Shown: one piece after another, positions 44,221 through 54,412 of the stretch
Layout of the letters: each line of letters starts with the position of its first letter
How positions within the stretch are numbered: position 1 is the first letter of the stretch
Assembly (NCBI GenBank): GCA_021234155.1
Contig: JAJEKV010000052.1
Location: forward strand, 927,933 to 991,932
DNA: 64,000 nt
Direction of reading: 5' to 3'
From: Isoetes taiwanensis
Taxonomy: Eukaryota > Streptophyta > Lycopodiopsida > Isoetales > Isoetaceae
Notes under the pieces: model-generated
Told to the model about the DNA's origin: nothing
Databases searched by the model: none
What the model saw: the letters and a program-made list of their open reading frames with translations, nothing else
Program-made: the position numbers and the translations under genes

Positions 44221-45264
44221 GGATAAAAAAATATGGCCTTTAAACCATTCGAGACATCAAATATATACAATAAATACATGTGAATCTACTGCATAAAAAA
44301 TCCAACCACACATGCACAACTCCAAATTCGAAATGAAGTTTGAGATAAAAATCCAAAATAACATTTGATGCAAGAACAGAAATAGTATATGCAAATCTAG
44401 AACGAGAAAAAAGAAATTTGAAGCAAGAACAGAAATGCAAGAGAACAAAAATCTAAAGAAGCCAAGTAAAAAAAAATAAAAAAGTAAAAAAAAATAAAAA
44501 CCCTTTGTAAGTGCAAAAAGCTCTTCTGAAGATTATGGCCATGCCCCTATAGCAGATCTATTGGCTGGGGACTTGAACCCTGGTGAAATCTAACCAATGT
44601 CTGTCCGGAGAAATGATCCAGAAGAGTGTAAAACTAAAAACATATTGGATCTGCTACTTGTAGACGCAACCGCCATCGCTATGTAAGAAAATCAGGTTTG
44701 GTCAAAAAGGGAAGCCCATGTGACATCATGAAGTCTCTAAAAATAAACCTTTGAAAGTACACTAAACAAAGCCCAAAATATTAAAAAGACTCCCTAACGG
44801 ATGGAAAACATCTAAAGCAACATTATGGAGCAGGGGTTTGCCCATGTGCCTCACTTAAAATTGAATGGAATCAATTTATTAAAATTGAATGGAATCAATT
44901 TAACGTGTGTTGATAAGAATAATTTTTTATTTTTTTTTTAATTGAATTGATTGAATAAAATAAAGCCCAAATGGTATATAGGGAAGAGGAGCGTTAAAGA
45001 AGGATATACATGATAGGTCAATTATCATACATAATAAGTCAATTATCATGCATATACATGATAGGTCAATTATCATACATAATAAGTCAATTATCATGCA
45101 TTGCACCCTTGAGTTGGAAGCCTATCAACTGATGTATTTGAATAATGCAGTTTTGAAGTTATTAACCTCAATTCATATACATAGTATGACAAACTGCAAA
45201 AAGGTATGCTCTCCTAGATCTAGCCTCTCCTAAATATTTCCATAAAAGAATCAGAATGGTAGTT
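44221..45264. other. Downstream region of the SHOU4-like gene, small tandem repeats
   Basis: A 23-bp unit (AAAATTGAATGGAATCAATTT) occurs twice at about 44868-44912. A 48-bp unit (TATACATGATAGGTCAATTA, then TCATACATAATAAGTCAA) occurs twice at 45005-45098. No gene was recognised; the gene's 3' untranslated region must begin at 45264. Confidence 0.55.
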
Positions 45265-46968
45265 TCAAAGGGGTATGCCATCTGCTTTTAATGTCTCTTC
45301 CGACCGGATTATGAGCCCATCCACATGGGCAGGTAATAGAAATTTCGCCCACTGGCAACCAGTAGACACTGGTTCAGGTGGAGCGACAATCATCATGACA
45401 TTCTCATGCCGCTGCAACACTCCCCAAACGCTAACTTTGCTTCCTTCTCTTATGTACCTTTATCAACAAATCAGTAACAAATTCCATCAGAAAAAAAGTA
45501 CAAAATGACTTAACCCTACATTTGGATTTACCCTTCTGTCAGTTTCATTCTCCTCTGACTTCTATGCAGCTTTCTTTCTGCTAACCAACGTTGAAAATTG
45601 ACAGGCAACTCTTTGTTGTCTGGAGCGATATCTACAATCGTACTCTCCTTCACATTTGGACTAACCCTTGCAGAAAATCCAGTTTTTACCAATGCTCTGA
45701 AACCACTTTTTACATCAGATATGTAAAAGTCTACCACATGTCTCTGCCATAAAATCCACAGTCCTATTCAGTATGCTACATTTTGCAGAAATGTCAAGAG
45801 TTTTTTTTTTTTCCAAGTTTAGTACCTCTAAATGTGTCAAACCCCAAGTGCAATAGCGATGCCCCTTGGTTGCAGCCTTCGAATTCAAATCTCGGTATTC
45901 GTGAAGTCCTGTAGAAGTGTATATACAACGGTTTACATTCTGGTAGGATGACTCAAGAGCTACACTGCCACAATTTACTACCTGCATAAGCAAGCATTAG
46001 CATTAAAGACTTTGCAGAGCAACTACATTCAATTTAGATCTGAAATCAACATGACAGTTTAATGAATGAATTCCGATTTAAGTAATGTGCTAACTTAATT
46101 ATCATATAACACTTGATACGCTTACCCCTGTAAGCTTCACATATTGACCATCCTTGACATGATCCAGAAGTTTGTCACCAAATTTTTCTAAAGAACTGAG
46201 TGCAGATGTTCTTTGCCAGCAAGTGTTCCATGCAAACAACAATAGCATAGCCATAAACAAAGATCCCATCAGGACCAGGACAATTGGACTCTGTACTGTA
46301 GCAAGAACAAAGCCCCCAGCAATAAATCCAATTACAAAAAGGGGGACAATAGCACATAAAGCAATCCTGAGGGCTCTTTTTCTGAAAGAAGAATCCTCAA
46401 CCAAACTTAGATCGTTAACAGCGAGAGATGATGGAATAGGACCTCCCTGCATCAATTTCTCCACTGCATTCATGTCTAATGATCCAGAAAAGCCTTTTCT
46501 AGAGCCTGAAGGTTGAAGAATTATGCCAGCAGAAGTTATCAACCCAGTTTTAGGCAAATTTACAATGAAATCTGCAGTAGGTCCTGGACTTGATCCCTGT
46601 GGAGCAACACACTGCTTACTATTCACAGAGTGTGATGCAGATAATAGGCGAGGAGCCCCTGTTGGAAGAGGACCAGAAGTAGACCTAATCAGATAGCTTC
46701 TGTTAGATGACCCATTTGGAGCCTGGACTGACTTTCTTGATTTGAGAGATCCAGAAGTCTCCACTGGAATATCAAACATTTTCCCTAATTCGCCAGATTT
46801 CTTTATGTCCCCTCCGGTATAGGGCATAACTGTGGAGGTCATTTTTTGCCCTTTTTCTCTGTATTGATCCGGTCGACCTGAAACATAGAGGCCATTGCTG
46901 AGCTGATGTGCAGGAAAAGTTGTTGCTGATGAGCTGCTAAACGTATTGTTTCTGTTCAGCGACTTCAT
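45265..46968 (-). CDS. SHOU4: SHOU4-type plasma-membrane protein, four exons, apparently intact
   Basis: Minus-strand exons 46968-46126, 45981-45826, 45743-45532 and 45457-45265 join in frame to 467 residues and a stop. Donors are GGG|GTAAGC, GAG|GTACTA and AAGG|GTAAAT; acceptors ATGCAG, GGCAG and TAAAG. Near the amino end is AHQLSNGLYVSGRP (about residues 20-33), then VMPYTGGDIKKSGELGKMFD (48-67), a Ser/Pro-rich linker, two membrane spans (about 201-223 and 228-248), then the cytosolic-type domain with CIYTSTGLHEYRD, RHVVDFYISDVKSGFRALVK and ENVMMIVAPPEP. These match plant SHOU4/SHOU4L (once annotated ubiquitin-specific-protease C19-related), which restrain cellulose-synthase delivery to the plasma membrane. 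The frame stays open upstream to 47073 but lacks an ATG; 46968 is the first, and gives the usual family length. Confidence 0.9.
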
Positions 46969-47479
46969 ATTGCTAGGAATCTCCAATGAAGCTGAAGATT
47001 GTGTTGAGAATATTTTGTTATATGGATCTGCCCATTCTATTTTTATTCTTCTTGCTCGTGTATGATCTGACAAGACTGCGCATAAGGAAGAAGATCTGTA
47101 ACATTATCAATGCGCGTTCTTTCCCGGAATTTTAGCCCTGAGTTTAGCTCAAGAATCAACAAGCTGAGCATAAATTCACAAGATATCAGACGGAGCACAA
47201 AACCAGTATAGTGCGTTGTTTAGCAAAGGCTTGCCTTCTATTGCGGAGGAAAAGAGGAACATACCGGGAGCTATGGCGGTTCAAGAAAAGACGACAAGTT
47301 CCAGTTGGATATATCTCCAGAAGCTTGATTTGCGTAGTATATGTACAATGCAGGATGATCCGGCAAACAAAAAATAGCTGGAGTCTGCTGTTTTTTCGCT
47401 GTTTTTTCGTATATGGTTTTTTTTAGCCAGGATCGTTAGCATGGTACATATAAAAAAATAAAATTATCTTCACACCATT
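46969..47479. promoter_or_regulatory. Shared upstream region of SHOU4-like gene and tRNA-Gly
   Basis: The 511 bases between the SHOU4-like ATG (-) and the tRNA (+) must hold the leader and promoter of the gene and the tRNA upstream region. GC-rich AGCTCC/GGCGG words at about 47200-47300 fit a transcription start region. No clear TATA box was fixed. Confidence 0.4.
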
Positions 47480-47550
47480 GCGCAGCTGGTGTAGTGGTAT
47501 CATAGTACCCTCCCACGGTACTGACCGGGGTTCGATTCCCCGGCTGCGCA
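47480..47550 (+). tRNA. tRNA-Gly (anticodon CCC)
   Basis: 71 nt. The acceptor GCGCAGC pairs with GCTGCGC plus discriminator A. The D arm region GTGTAGTGGTATC includes the A box (TGGTGTAGTGG). The anticodon stem is GTACC/GGTAC with loop CTCCCAC, giving anticodon CCC. The T arm is CGGGG, TTCGATT, CCCCG, containing the B box GGTTCGATTCC. All helices pair perfectly and there is no intron. CCA is not encoded, as is normal in eukaryotes. It looks functional. Confidence 0.97.
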
Positions 47551-47573
47551 ATCTTTGGCTATTAGGTTACTAC

Positions 47574-47715
47574 CGTGAATAATGTTGTTTTTCATTCTTT
47601 AACACAGCGCCCCTCAAGTTCGTTAGATTTTTTCCAATTTCGAGGCTGGGCTAAGTGCTGTGAATAATTTTTTTTCATTCCTTAACACACTGCCCCTCAA
47701 GTTTATAGTGATCCA
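47574..47715. repeat. Two copies of a 50-bp sequence beside the tRNA
   Basis: GTGAATAAT, then TTTTCATTCTTTAACACA, then GCCCCTCAAGTT occurs at about 47574-47625 and again at 47660-47710 with small changes. Confidence 0.7.
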
Positions 47716-47859
47716 ACAGTTCAAATCAATCTTGATCAATGAGTTATTGGAGCACGCCCGAGCCATTCTGATGGCCCTCAAAAAAAAATTTCAGTAACAC
47801 CCGAGGGCCAGGGGTGTTATCTACACCATCCTTTTCTTCGTAAAACTTTCTTTCCAATT

Positions 47860-48530
47860 TTTGAGGCTTATCAAGTACTAGGTAGTGATGTGTTGCACTA
47901 TGTAACTTATCAAACTAGTAGTCAAGGTTTCTTACAATATCGGCTTGGTGGAGCTAGTCATGTTATTTTCCACCACTATGTCTAATGGACGATTCACATG
48001 AGCGCTAAAAAATGGCAGTTGTTGTGGTTCTTTGTCGGTGCAGATAACAACCCTTCAAAAATCCTGTCACGCCAACGACCTTGCCCAGTTGCCCAGGTCT
48101 TTCCTAGCTGCATTTTTGGTTGTATGGATCGACTCCTAAAACTGTATTAGTTGCTTTCTATTTACAATTGCATGTGAACGTAACAGTAGCTAGTTGCACT
48201 GCCCTTCTAGAATCGCCCAAAAATCACCGCTAATTTTTGCTTCATGTGAACCCCACATAACTTATCAAAGTAGTAGTCACATCTTCTTACGACACTATCT
48301 ACTAGACATCTACCATGGTGGAAGAAGTTCTTGAATGGTTATCAAAGTAGTAGTCATGTTTTCTTAAGCTTTACGGTGCTTAATATCTTAGTAGTCATGC
48401 TATCATAACTATCTACTAGGAAAATGCCTTGGTGGAAAGGGTTATCGAATGGTTATCTTATCTAAGTATTAGTCATGTTTTCTTACAACACTATCTGCTA
48501 CGCAATTGGGAGAAGTTACTGAATGGTTGC
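47860..48530. repeat. Degenerate repeat with TATCAAAGTAGTAGTCATG
   Basis: The unit (TTATCAAAGTAGTAGTCA, then TTTTCTTACRACACTATCT, then a GCCWTGGTGG and GAATGGTTATC segment) recurs at about 47907, 48255, 48340, 48390 and 48460 with varied spacing. No gene was recognised between copies. Confidence 0.6.
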
Positions 48531-48937
48531 CTCCTGTTGTTGCCAATGAGTGTTAAATTTAAGGAATCTCAAGGTGTTTTACAACAGTATATTCTCATTT
48601 CAAGTGACGATCCTTTTTTATAAGTTTAGAATTTGGCAAAATTCTAGAAATCTACTTATTAAGTCCATTAGCATAGAGGATGAAAACCGTTACACTAATT
48701 TTTCCACAGATTTGATTTCACAATCGTTTTTGAAGTTGTAGAAAAATGCATTGCTACATTTACTTAGGAAGTTTTGAATTAAAAGAAATAGTAAACTCTT
48801 GGGAAGAGTTGAATTCTTGATGGTGCCATCAATTTGCAAGTCTGGCTTGGAATGGAATTGTAGGGGTGCATGGCAATTGCTATTATGGATCTCCACTATT
48901 ACTCCATCCAATAACTAGCAGAATCTTCTATAAAGAG
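48531..48937. other. No gene recognised
   Basis: AT-rich DNA with short open frames only, ending where the fifth palindrome-ended copy begins. Confidence 0.45.
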
Positions 48938-49255
48938 AATGCCACGGTTATAGAACTGACATTCCTTGGATGGGGACATCCTTTCCTTTCGCACCTTCTA
49001 TTTATTCTGCCTCTCTTCATTTGTCTGTCATCGGCATTCTCTTGAGCTAATTTTCTCCTTTTGTCTCTATCCTACTAGTTTACCATAAATCTCTCCTCCC
49101 CTTCACTTGAATTCTCTACCTCAAGTCTCTATTCCATTCCATTAATTCCTTTTGCCCTATTCTACGTCTTCTATTCTATCCTGTCTAATTCTGTTTGCCA
49201 TATTCTAGGTCTTCCGGACCTACTTTTATTTTATACCAATAATGGTCTCGTCTTT
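48938..49255 (+). mobile_element. Palindrome-ended element, copy E (5' part)
   Basis: AATGCCA, then a short stem CGGTT, ATAG, AACTG (one G-T wobble), then GACATTCCTTGGATGGGG and CATCGGCATTCTCTTGAGCT match the head of copies A and B, with a different palindrome. The T-rich body continues until the Copia element interrupts it at 49256 and probably resumes at 54413. The 3' end was not located. Confidence 0.6.
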
Positions 49256-49666
49256 TGTTGACAAGTAACGTTAAGTAGTTAATGTTTATGCTTTAACATT
49301 GTTGTCGATTGAAACCATTATGGTTGTGAACCTAGAATATAACAAAGGAAAAAAGGAATAATCTGGGCACATCTATTGAGTCTGCCGACAGGTGAAAATA
49401 GCAGGTTCTTTATATATAGGAAGATTGAATTAGCAGGTGGTCTCCAATTCCGGATAGCTACACAGCACAGGTCGGAGACTGTACAGAGGAATTAAGAAGG
49501 GTGAGCAATTAGGGAATGGAGGCGATCCACTAATATCTGGAAGCTGCTAATGTTGTTAAAAAAAAAAGGCGTTGTTCATAAAGGGATTATAATATAAGTT
49601 TGATATTGCTGAATAAACGTGGTCGACATTTGTTCTATAGCTAGTTCAAAGTTTGCACATTTGACA
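49256..49666 (+). repeat. Copia 5' LTR
   Basis: Starts TGTTGACAAG and ends GCACATTTGACA. A TATATATAGG word near 49415 is a plausible TATA box for the element transcript. Confidence 0.9.
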
Positions 49667-49677
49667 GTATTTAACAG

Positions 49678-49689
49678 TGGTATCAGAGC
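49678..49689 (+). other. Primer-binding site, initiator tRNA-Met type
   Basis: TGGTATCAGAGC is the standard Copia primer-binding site complementary to the 3' end of initiator tRNA-Met. It lies 11 bases after the LTR end, slightly farther than usual. Confidence 0.9.
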
Positions 49690-49695
49690 TTCACT

Positions 49696-51000
49696 ATGTC
49701 GACTCGTTTTGGAGCTACTCTCTTGAATTCTGTGGAAGTGTTTAAGGGTAAAGAGGGGTTTCAGATATGGAAGGAGAACATCAAAGAAGTACTTGTGTTC
49801 GAAAAACTATGGAGTATAATTGAGCCAAGTGAACAGACTGCTGATACAGATATGCATGACAATAAATCAAAGGCTGCAGATGAAGCCAGTAGCAGCTCAA
49901 TTACAAAGTCACCAGAGGTAAGTTCTTCAATCAAAGTTACTAGTAGTGCTGAAGATTATGAATTGAAAAAGAGCCAAACTAGAGCTATAATTATGTCAAA
50001 ACTGGCACCAAATATTATGATCAAGATAAGAAATCTTGGACCGAAGGAGATGTGGAATTATTTGATTAAGAGCTTTGAGGAGAAAAACTCATCCCAAATA
50101 GATGTACTTGAAAAAGAACTCAGAATGTTGAAATATGATGGAAAGACGGATTTGACGGACCTATTTGCAAAATTTGACTTAACTTGTGCGGATCTTGAGG
50201 CTGCAGGTGAAGGCTTGTCTGTGAATGCAAAAATATTACAAATATCTAGAATGTTTGCTAGCATGAAAACCTTGTCTACTTTGATTCCTTCTGTTGCAAG
50301 AGATAGAGAACATGCTGAGATATTAGCCAGGACTGAGATTGAGCAGAAAAATTACATGAATGAAGAAGAAGAAGAGGCCACTGAAATATTGTTGGCTAAG
50401 AAAGGAAAGAGTGATTACAGGTCCAGGTTTTCAGGAAGTAGCAGTATGTCTTCTACCTCTGGCCCCTACTATTTATGTGGAGAAATAGGACATATAAAAA
50501 TTAATTGTCCTAATGGTCCAAAGATGATCACATGCTATACTTGTGATGGTGTTGCGCACTATTCTAGTGCTTGTCCTTCGCCAAAAGGTGCAGGTAGAGG
50601 ACGTGGCAGAGGGCGCGGTAGAGGAAGAGGTGGTAGAAGAGGAGGTGCAGGTGGCAGAAGAGGAGGTGCAGCTGTTGTAAACATTGCTACTGATGAAAGC
50701 GAAGAAGAAATTGAAGAAAAGGACTCTGATGAAGAAAATGAGGTAAAAACTAACGCTATACTCTCTCATTTTAATGAGACTGATAATTCCGCCAAATCAT
50801 TTGTGTTAGATAGTGGAGCAGAAAAGAGTATAGTGAGTAATGCTAAAATGTTGAAGTCAAAAGGAGCTACTTGTGCTAAAACAGTCAAGCTTGGAGATGG
50901 GAGATTGCACAGGGCTCAAGCTGAAGGGATGCTTCAATTGTTTAATCTGGATGGGAAAGCAGTAGATTTAAATCATGTTTTATGTGAGCCAGTTGGTTGA
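49696..51000 (+). CDS. Copia gag-protease
   Basis: 434 residues. A UBN2-type gag runs over about residues 10-220 (FQIWKENIKEVL, then KEMWNYLIKSFEEKN). Two zinc-knuckle positions follow: the first (about 258-271) reads YYLCGEIGHIKINC, where the first metal-binding Cys has become Tyr; the second (about 279-292) is complete, CYTCDGVAHYSSAC. An RGRGRG/GGRRGG-rich basic stretch and an acidic stretch come next. The aspartic protease motif VLDSGAEKSIVSN is at about 371-383. The frame ends prematurely at VLCEPVG. In related elements the sequence continues past VLYVP into VSQL, so a deletion plus frameshift is inferred at about 50980. Confidence 0.9.
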   Translation: MSTRFGATLLNSVEVFKGKEGFQIWKENIKEVLVFEKLWSIIEPSEQTADTDMHDNKSKAADEASSSSITKSPEVSSSIKVTSSAEDYELKKSQTRAIIMSKLAPNIMIKIRNLGPKEMWNYLIKSFEEKNSSQIDVLEKELRMLKYDGKTDLTDLFAKFDLTCADLEAAGEGLSVNAKILQISRMFASMKTLSTLIPSVARDREHAEILARTEIEQKNYMNEEEEEATEILLAKKGKSDYRSRFSGSSSMSSTSGPYYLCGEIGHIKINCPNGPKMITCYTCDGVAHYSSACPSPKGAGRGRGRGRGRGRGGRRGGAGGRRGGAAVVNIATDESEEEIEEKDSDEENEVKTNAILSHFNETDNSAKSFVLDSGAEKSIVSNAKMLKSKGATCAKTVKLGDGRLHRAQAEGMLQLFNLDGKAVDLNHVLCEPVG

Positions 51001-53254
51001 TCTTGGCTTCATTTGTACATTTGACAAATATGTTTGCACAATTATGAGAAATAATAAAGTGGAGTTTTTGGCTGTACGAGTGGGAAATCTATTTGAGTTC
51101 AAGAATGAATATTGTGTAAATAGTGTAGATGTAGATGAAACTACAGCTGGTTTATGGCATGAGCGTCTGGCGCATACTCAATTGAAGAATATAGATTGCT
51201 TGATTAAACAAAAAAGGATTGATGGAAAGTTAAGTAATGGTTGTAGGAGAAAACTCTGTTATGGATGCATGTTAGGAAAGCACTCAAGAACGCCTTTTTC
51301 GAAACGGGGAAAGAGAGCGAAGGACGTACTAGAGCTTGTGCATTCAGACTTATGTGGCCCGCTCAATGTACTTGGCAGAACTGGAAAAAGGTACTTTCTG
51401 ACTTTCGTTGATGATTACAGCAGAAAATGTAAGTGTTTTTTGTTAAGAAGCAAAAATGAGGTCTTTAATGCATTTAAAGAGTTTGTTGTTGAGAGTGAAA
51501 GAGAAACAGGAAGACGATTAAAGTGCTTGCGAAGTGACAGAGGAAGAGAATATCTGTCTGGGAGATTTAAAACCTTTTGCAGGCTACATGGAATTGTTAG
51601 ACAGCTAACATGCACATACAGTCCACAGCAAAATGGGGTCTCTGAAAGGAAAAATCGCACTATTTTGAATGCAACCAGAGCGATGCTCAAGCACACAGGA
51701 CTGCCCAATTATCTCTGGGAGGAGGCCGTCAAAACTGCCGTATACATACAAAACAGACTTCCAAGTACAAGCACAGGTGGACAATTGCCTGAAGAACTAT
51801 GGAATGCAAATGCTCAGATAAGTTTTTCAGAATTCAAAGCTTATGGATGTCTAGGTTACGTTCATGTACCAGCAGAAACTAGGAAGAAATTAGATGATCG
51901 AGCTCATGTTGCATTTTTAGTAGGTTATGATGTAGAGAGCAAAGCATATAGAATGTTTCAGCCAACTAGGAATAAAATTTTGATAAGCAGGGATGTAACA
52001 TTCGAAGAATCTACTCTCTATAGAAAATACAAAATGGCAGAAATGGTTCCTAGAAGCACTGAAGATAAGAATGAGAGCAAGCAGCCTATTAGCATTGATT
52101 ATGACAGCGATACTGACAATGAAATTGAATGTGATGAGCAAGGGCAAACAATAAAGGAAAATCAGCAAGATCATGATAGTACTGACAGGTTCGAGCAAGC
52201 TAGAAAAATATCGGAGGACATTCAACCAAAAACTAGAAAGAAAAGAAAAACTGAAGTAGAAAAGCTTACCGAAGATGCCGTGGAAACTAATAAATACGGA
52301 AGGTTAGATACAGGCAGAAGTAGGAGATTGCACAAGGAGGAAGAAATTCTTAATGTACTTGCTGTATTAGAAGATGTACCTCAAACTTTTGAAGAAGCTA
52401 TGGAATCAGAAAATAAAGCAGAATGGAAGAAAGCAATGTTAGCAGAGATGAAATCATTTCAGGAAAATAAAACCTTTGAAGTTGTAACTAAACCAAAAGG
52501 CAAAAATATCGTTGGATGCAGGTGGATATATAGAATAAAAACTGAACCAGATGGGAAAACAAGGAGGTTCAAAGCCAGGCTAGTTGCACAGGGATATTCT
52601 CAGAGAAAAGGTTATGATTTTGATGAGACTTTTGCTCCAATAGTTAAACTAACAAGTATTAGATTGCTGTTAGCACTTGCAAATGCCAAATCCATGCATG
52701 TTCATCACATGGATGTATCTACAGCTTTTTTAAATGCGAACTTAGAGGAGGAAATCTATATGTATCAGGCACCGGGCTTTGAAGAAGGAGAAAATAATGT
52801 TTGGAAACTGAAAAAGGCTGTGTATGGTCTGAGGCAATCACCCAGACAGTGGTATAAATGTATAGATGAGCATCTGAGAAAACAAGGATGCAATAAACTT
52901 AAAGCGGACGGAAATCTTTATGTGTTTAAAGATGGAGCAAATTCATGCATCATCGCACTATACGTGGATGACTGTATCATGGCTGGAACTAGTTTGGACT
53001 CTTTACAAAAATGCAAGAATATGCTGCAGCAGAGATTCAAGATGACGGACCTCAAGGAACTGAAAAGTTTTTTAGGAATGGAAGTGGTGCGGAATAAAGA
53101 GAAAGGGTTGTTATGCTTAAGGCAGTCTAAACATATCAATAGCTTATTGAGAAAATTTAACATGATTGATTGTAAGGCGGCTAAGACTCCCATAGTACCA
53201 GGCCAAAAAATTTGCAAGGACATGTGTCCTAAAACAGATAAGGAAGTAAAATAA
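50975..53254 (+). CDS. Copia integrase-reverse transcriptase
   Basis: 759 residues in another frame from gag. The integrase zinc finger is H62, H67, C95, C98 (WHERLAH, CYGC). The catalytic triad is D125 (HSDLCGPL), D188 (RSDRGREYL) and E224 (QQNGVSERKN), the D,D35E spacing. Reverse transcriptase runs from about residue 470 (WKKAMLAEMKSF, WIYRIKTEPDG, KARLVAQGY, HMDVSTAFLNA) to the active-site YVDD at about 663. The frame ends at an in-frame TAA (53252) where homologues carry on into RNase H. The ATG at 50975 is probably not a true start but a consequence of the upstream frame break. Confidence 0.9.
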   Translation: MFYVSQLVDLGFICTFDKYVCTIMRNNKVEFLAVRVGNLFEFKNEYCVNSVDVDETTAGLWHERLAHTQLKNIDCLIKQKRIDGKLSNGCRRKLCYGCMLGKHSRTPFSKRGKRAKDVLELVHSDLCGPLNVLGRTGKRYFLTFVDDYSRKCKCFLLRSKNEVFNAFKEFVVESERETGRRLKCLRSDRGREYLSGRFKTFCRLHGIVRQLTCTYSPQQNGVSERKNRTILNATRAMLKHTGLPNYLWEEAVKTAVYIQNRLPSTSTGGQLPEELWNANAQISFSEFKAYGCLGYVHVPAETRKKLDDRAHVAFLVGYDVESKAYRMFQPTRNKILISRDVTFEESTLYRKYKMAEMVPRSTEDKNESKQPISIDYDSDTDNEIECDEQGQTIKENQQDHDSTDRFEQARKISEDIQPKTRKKRKTEVEKLTEDAVETNKYGRLDTGRSRRLHKEEEILNVLAVLEDVPQTFEEAMESENKAEWKKAMLAEMKSFQENKTFEVVTKPKGKNIVGCRWIYRIKTEPDGKTRRFKARLVAQGYSQRKGYDFDETFAPIVKLTSIRLLLALANAKSMHVHHMDVSTAFLNANLEEEIYMYQAPGFEEGENNVWKLKKAVYGLRQSPRQWYKCIDEHLRKQGCNKLKADGNLYVFKDGANSCIIALYVDDCIMAGTSLDSLQKCKNMLQQRFKMTDLKELKSFLGMEVVRNKEKGLLCLRQSKHINSLLRKFNMIDCKAAKTPIVPGQKICKDMCPKTDKEVK

Positions 53255-53938
53255 ATGGAAAGAGTGCCTTATAGACAGTTAATCGATTGTTTGCTTTTTC
53301 TTGCAAATGGTTCTAGACCTGACATTTGCTATGCAGTAAATATGATGAGTAGATTTTGTAACAATCCTAGAAAAGGACATTGGACAGCAGCAAAACGGAT
53401 AATAAGATACTTGAAAGGCACTGCAGATCACGGCTTGATATATAACTCCACAGACTTGAATTTAAAAGGCTTCACGGACTCAAACTGGGGAGGAGATGTG
53501 GACACAAGGCAGTCCACTTCAGGCTTTGCCATGATGTTAGGAGGTGCAGTAGTTGCGTGGAAAAGCAAAAAGCAAACCGCAATAGCGCTGTCCTCTGCTG
53601 AGGCAGAGTATGCAGCTACAGCACTTGCAACAAAAGAAATCATATGGTTAAGAAGACTGTTATACGAACTTGAAGAAGAGCAAAAGACATCTACAGTGTT
53701 GCACTGTGATAATATGAGTTGTATTGCACTTACAAAAAATCCGGTATTTCATGAAAGGACTAAGCATGTGGAACTGCAGATGCATTTCATCAGGGACATT
53801 GTAGAAAGGAAGATTATTTCTGTAGAATACATTCATACAGATCTGCAGGTGGCTGATATCTTTACTAAGGCTCTAAGAGAAAACAAATTTCAAGAATTAA
53901 AGATGAGATTGGGAGTGAAAAGCTGTGATTTAACATGA
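53255..53938 (+). CDS. Copia RNase H domain
   Basis: 227 residues in the same frame as the upstream polyprotein, separated only by one TAA. Starts with VPYRQLIDCLLFLANGSRPD, the connection after reverse transcriptase. RNase H motifs are FTDSNWGGDVDTRQSTSGF, LSSAEAEYAA and CDNMSCIALTKNP, then TKHVELQMHFIRD. The stop at 53938 looks natural. Only one base change would account for the interruption. Confidence 0.92.
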   Translation: MERVPYRQLIDCLLFLANGSRPDICYAVNMMSRFCNNPRKGHWTAAKRIIRYLKGTADHGLIYNSTDLNLKGFTDSNWGGDVDTRQSTSGFAMMLGGAVVAWKSKKQTAIALSSAEAEYAATALATKEIIWLRRLLYELEEEQKTSTVLHCDNMSCIALTKNPVFHERTKHVELQMHFIRDIVERKIISVEYIHTDLQVADIFTKALRENKFQELKMRLGVKSCDLT

Positions 53939-53952
53939 CAGGAAGGAAAGCT

Positions 53953-54000
53953 TATGGGGGAGCATGTTAAAGCAGTTAAAACATGAACATTATGTGGGAG
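53953..54000 (+). other. Copia polypurine tract region
   Basis: ATGGGGGAG at about 53954 and GTGGGAG immediately before the 3' LTR at 54001 are the plus-strand primer candidates; the second abuts the LTR. Confidence 0.6.
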
Positions 54001-54412
54001 TGTTGAGAAGTCAATCGTTAAGTAGTTAATGTTTATGTTTTAACATTGTTGTCGATTGAAACCATTATGGTTGTGAACCTAGAATATAACAAAGGAAAAA
54101 AGGAATAATCTGGGCGCATCTATTGAGTCTGCCGACAGGTGAAAATAGCAGGTTCTTTATATATAGGAAGATTGAATTAGCAGGTGGTCTCCAATTCCGG
54201 ATAGCTACACAGCACAGGTCGGAGACTGTACAGAGGAATTAAGAAGGGTGAGCAATTAGGGAATGGAGGCGATCCGCTAATATCCGGAAGCTGCTAATGT
54301 TGTTAAAAAAAAGGGTACTGTTCATAAAGGGGTTATAATATAAGTTTGATATTGCTGAATAAACGTGGTCGACATTTGTTCTATAGCTAGTTCAAAGTTT
54401 GCACATTTGACA
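54001..54412 (+). repeat. Copia 3' LTR
   Basis: Starts TGTTGAGAAG directly after the polypurine tract and ends GCACATTTGACA. About 97% identical to the 5' LTR by eye, suggesting a young insertion. Confidence 0.9.

Larger units (their letters stand above)
49256..54412 (+). mobile_element. Ty1/Copia LTR retrotransposon, nearly complete
   Basis: 5157 bp: LTRs of 411 and 412 bp differ at about ten sites plus small indels. Order is gag, protease, integrase, reverse transcriptase, RNase H, the Copia order. The bases TTTTG adjoin both outer ends (overlapping the left LTR's first two bases), a likely 5-bp target duplication. A frame break near 50980 and a TAA at 53252 make this copy non-autonomous. 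It is inserted in palindrome-ended element E. Confidence 0.95.

Noticed and set aside
46172-46516. 114-residue plus-strand ORF within SHOU4 exon 1
   Set aside because: It is the antisense shadow of a well-supported exon.
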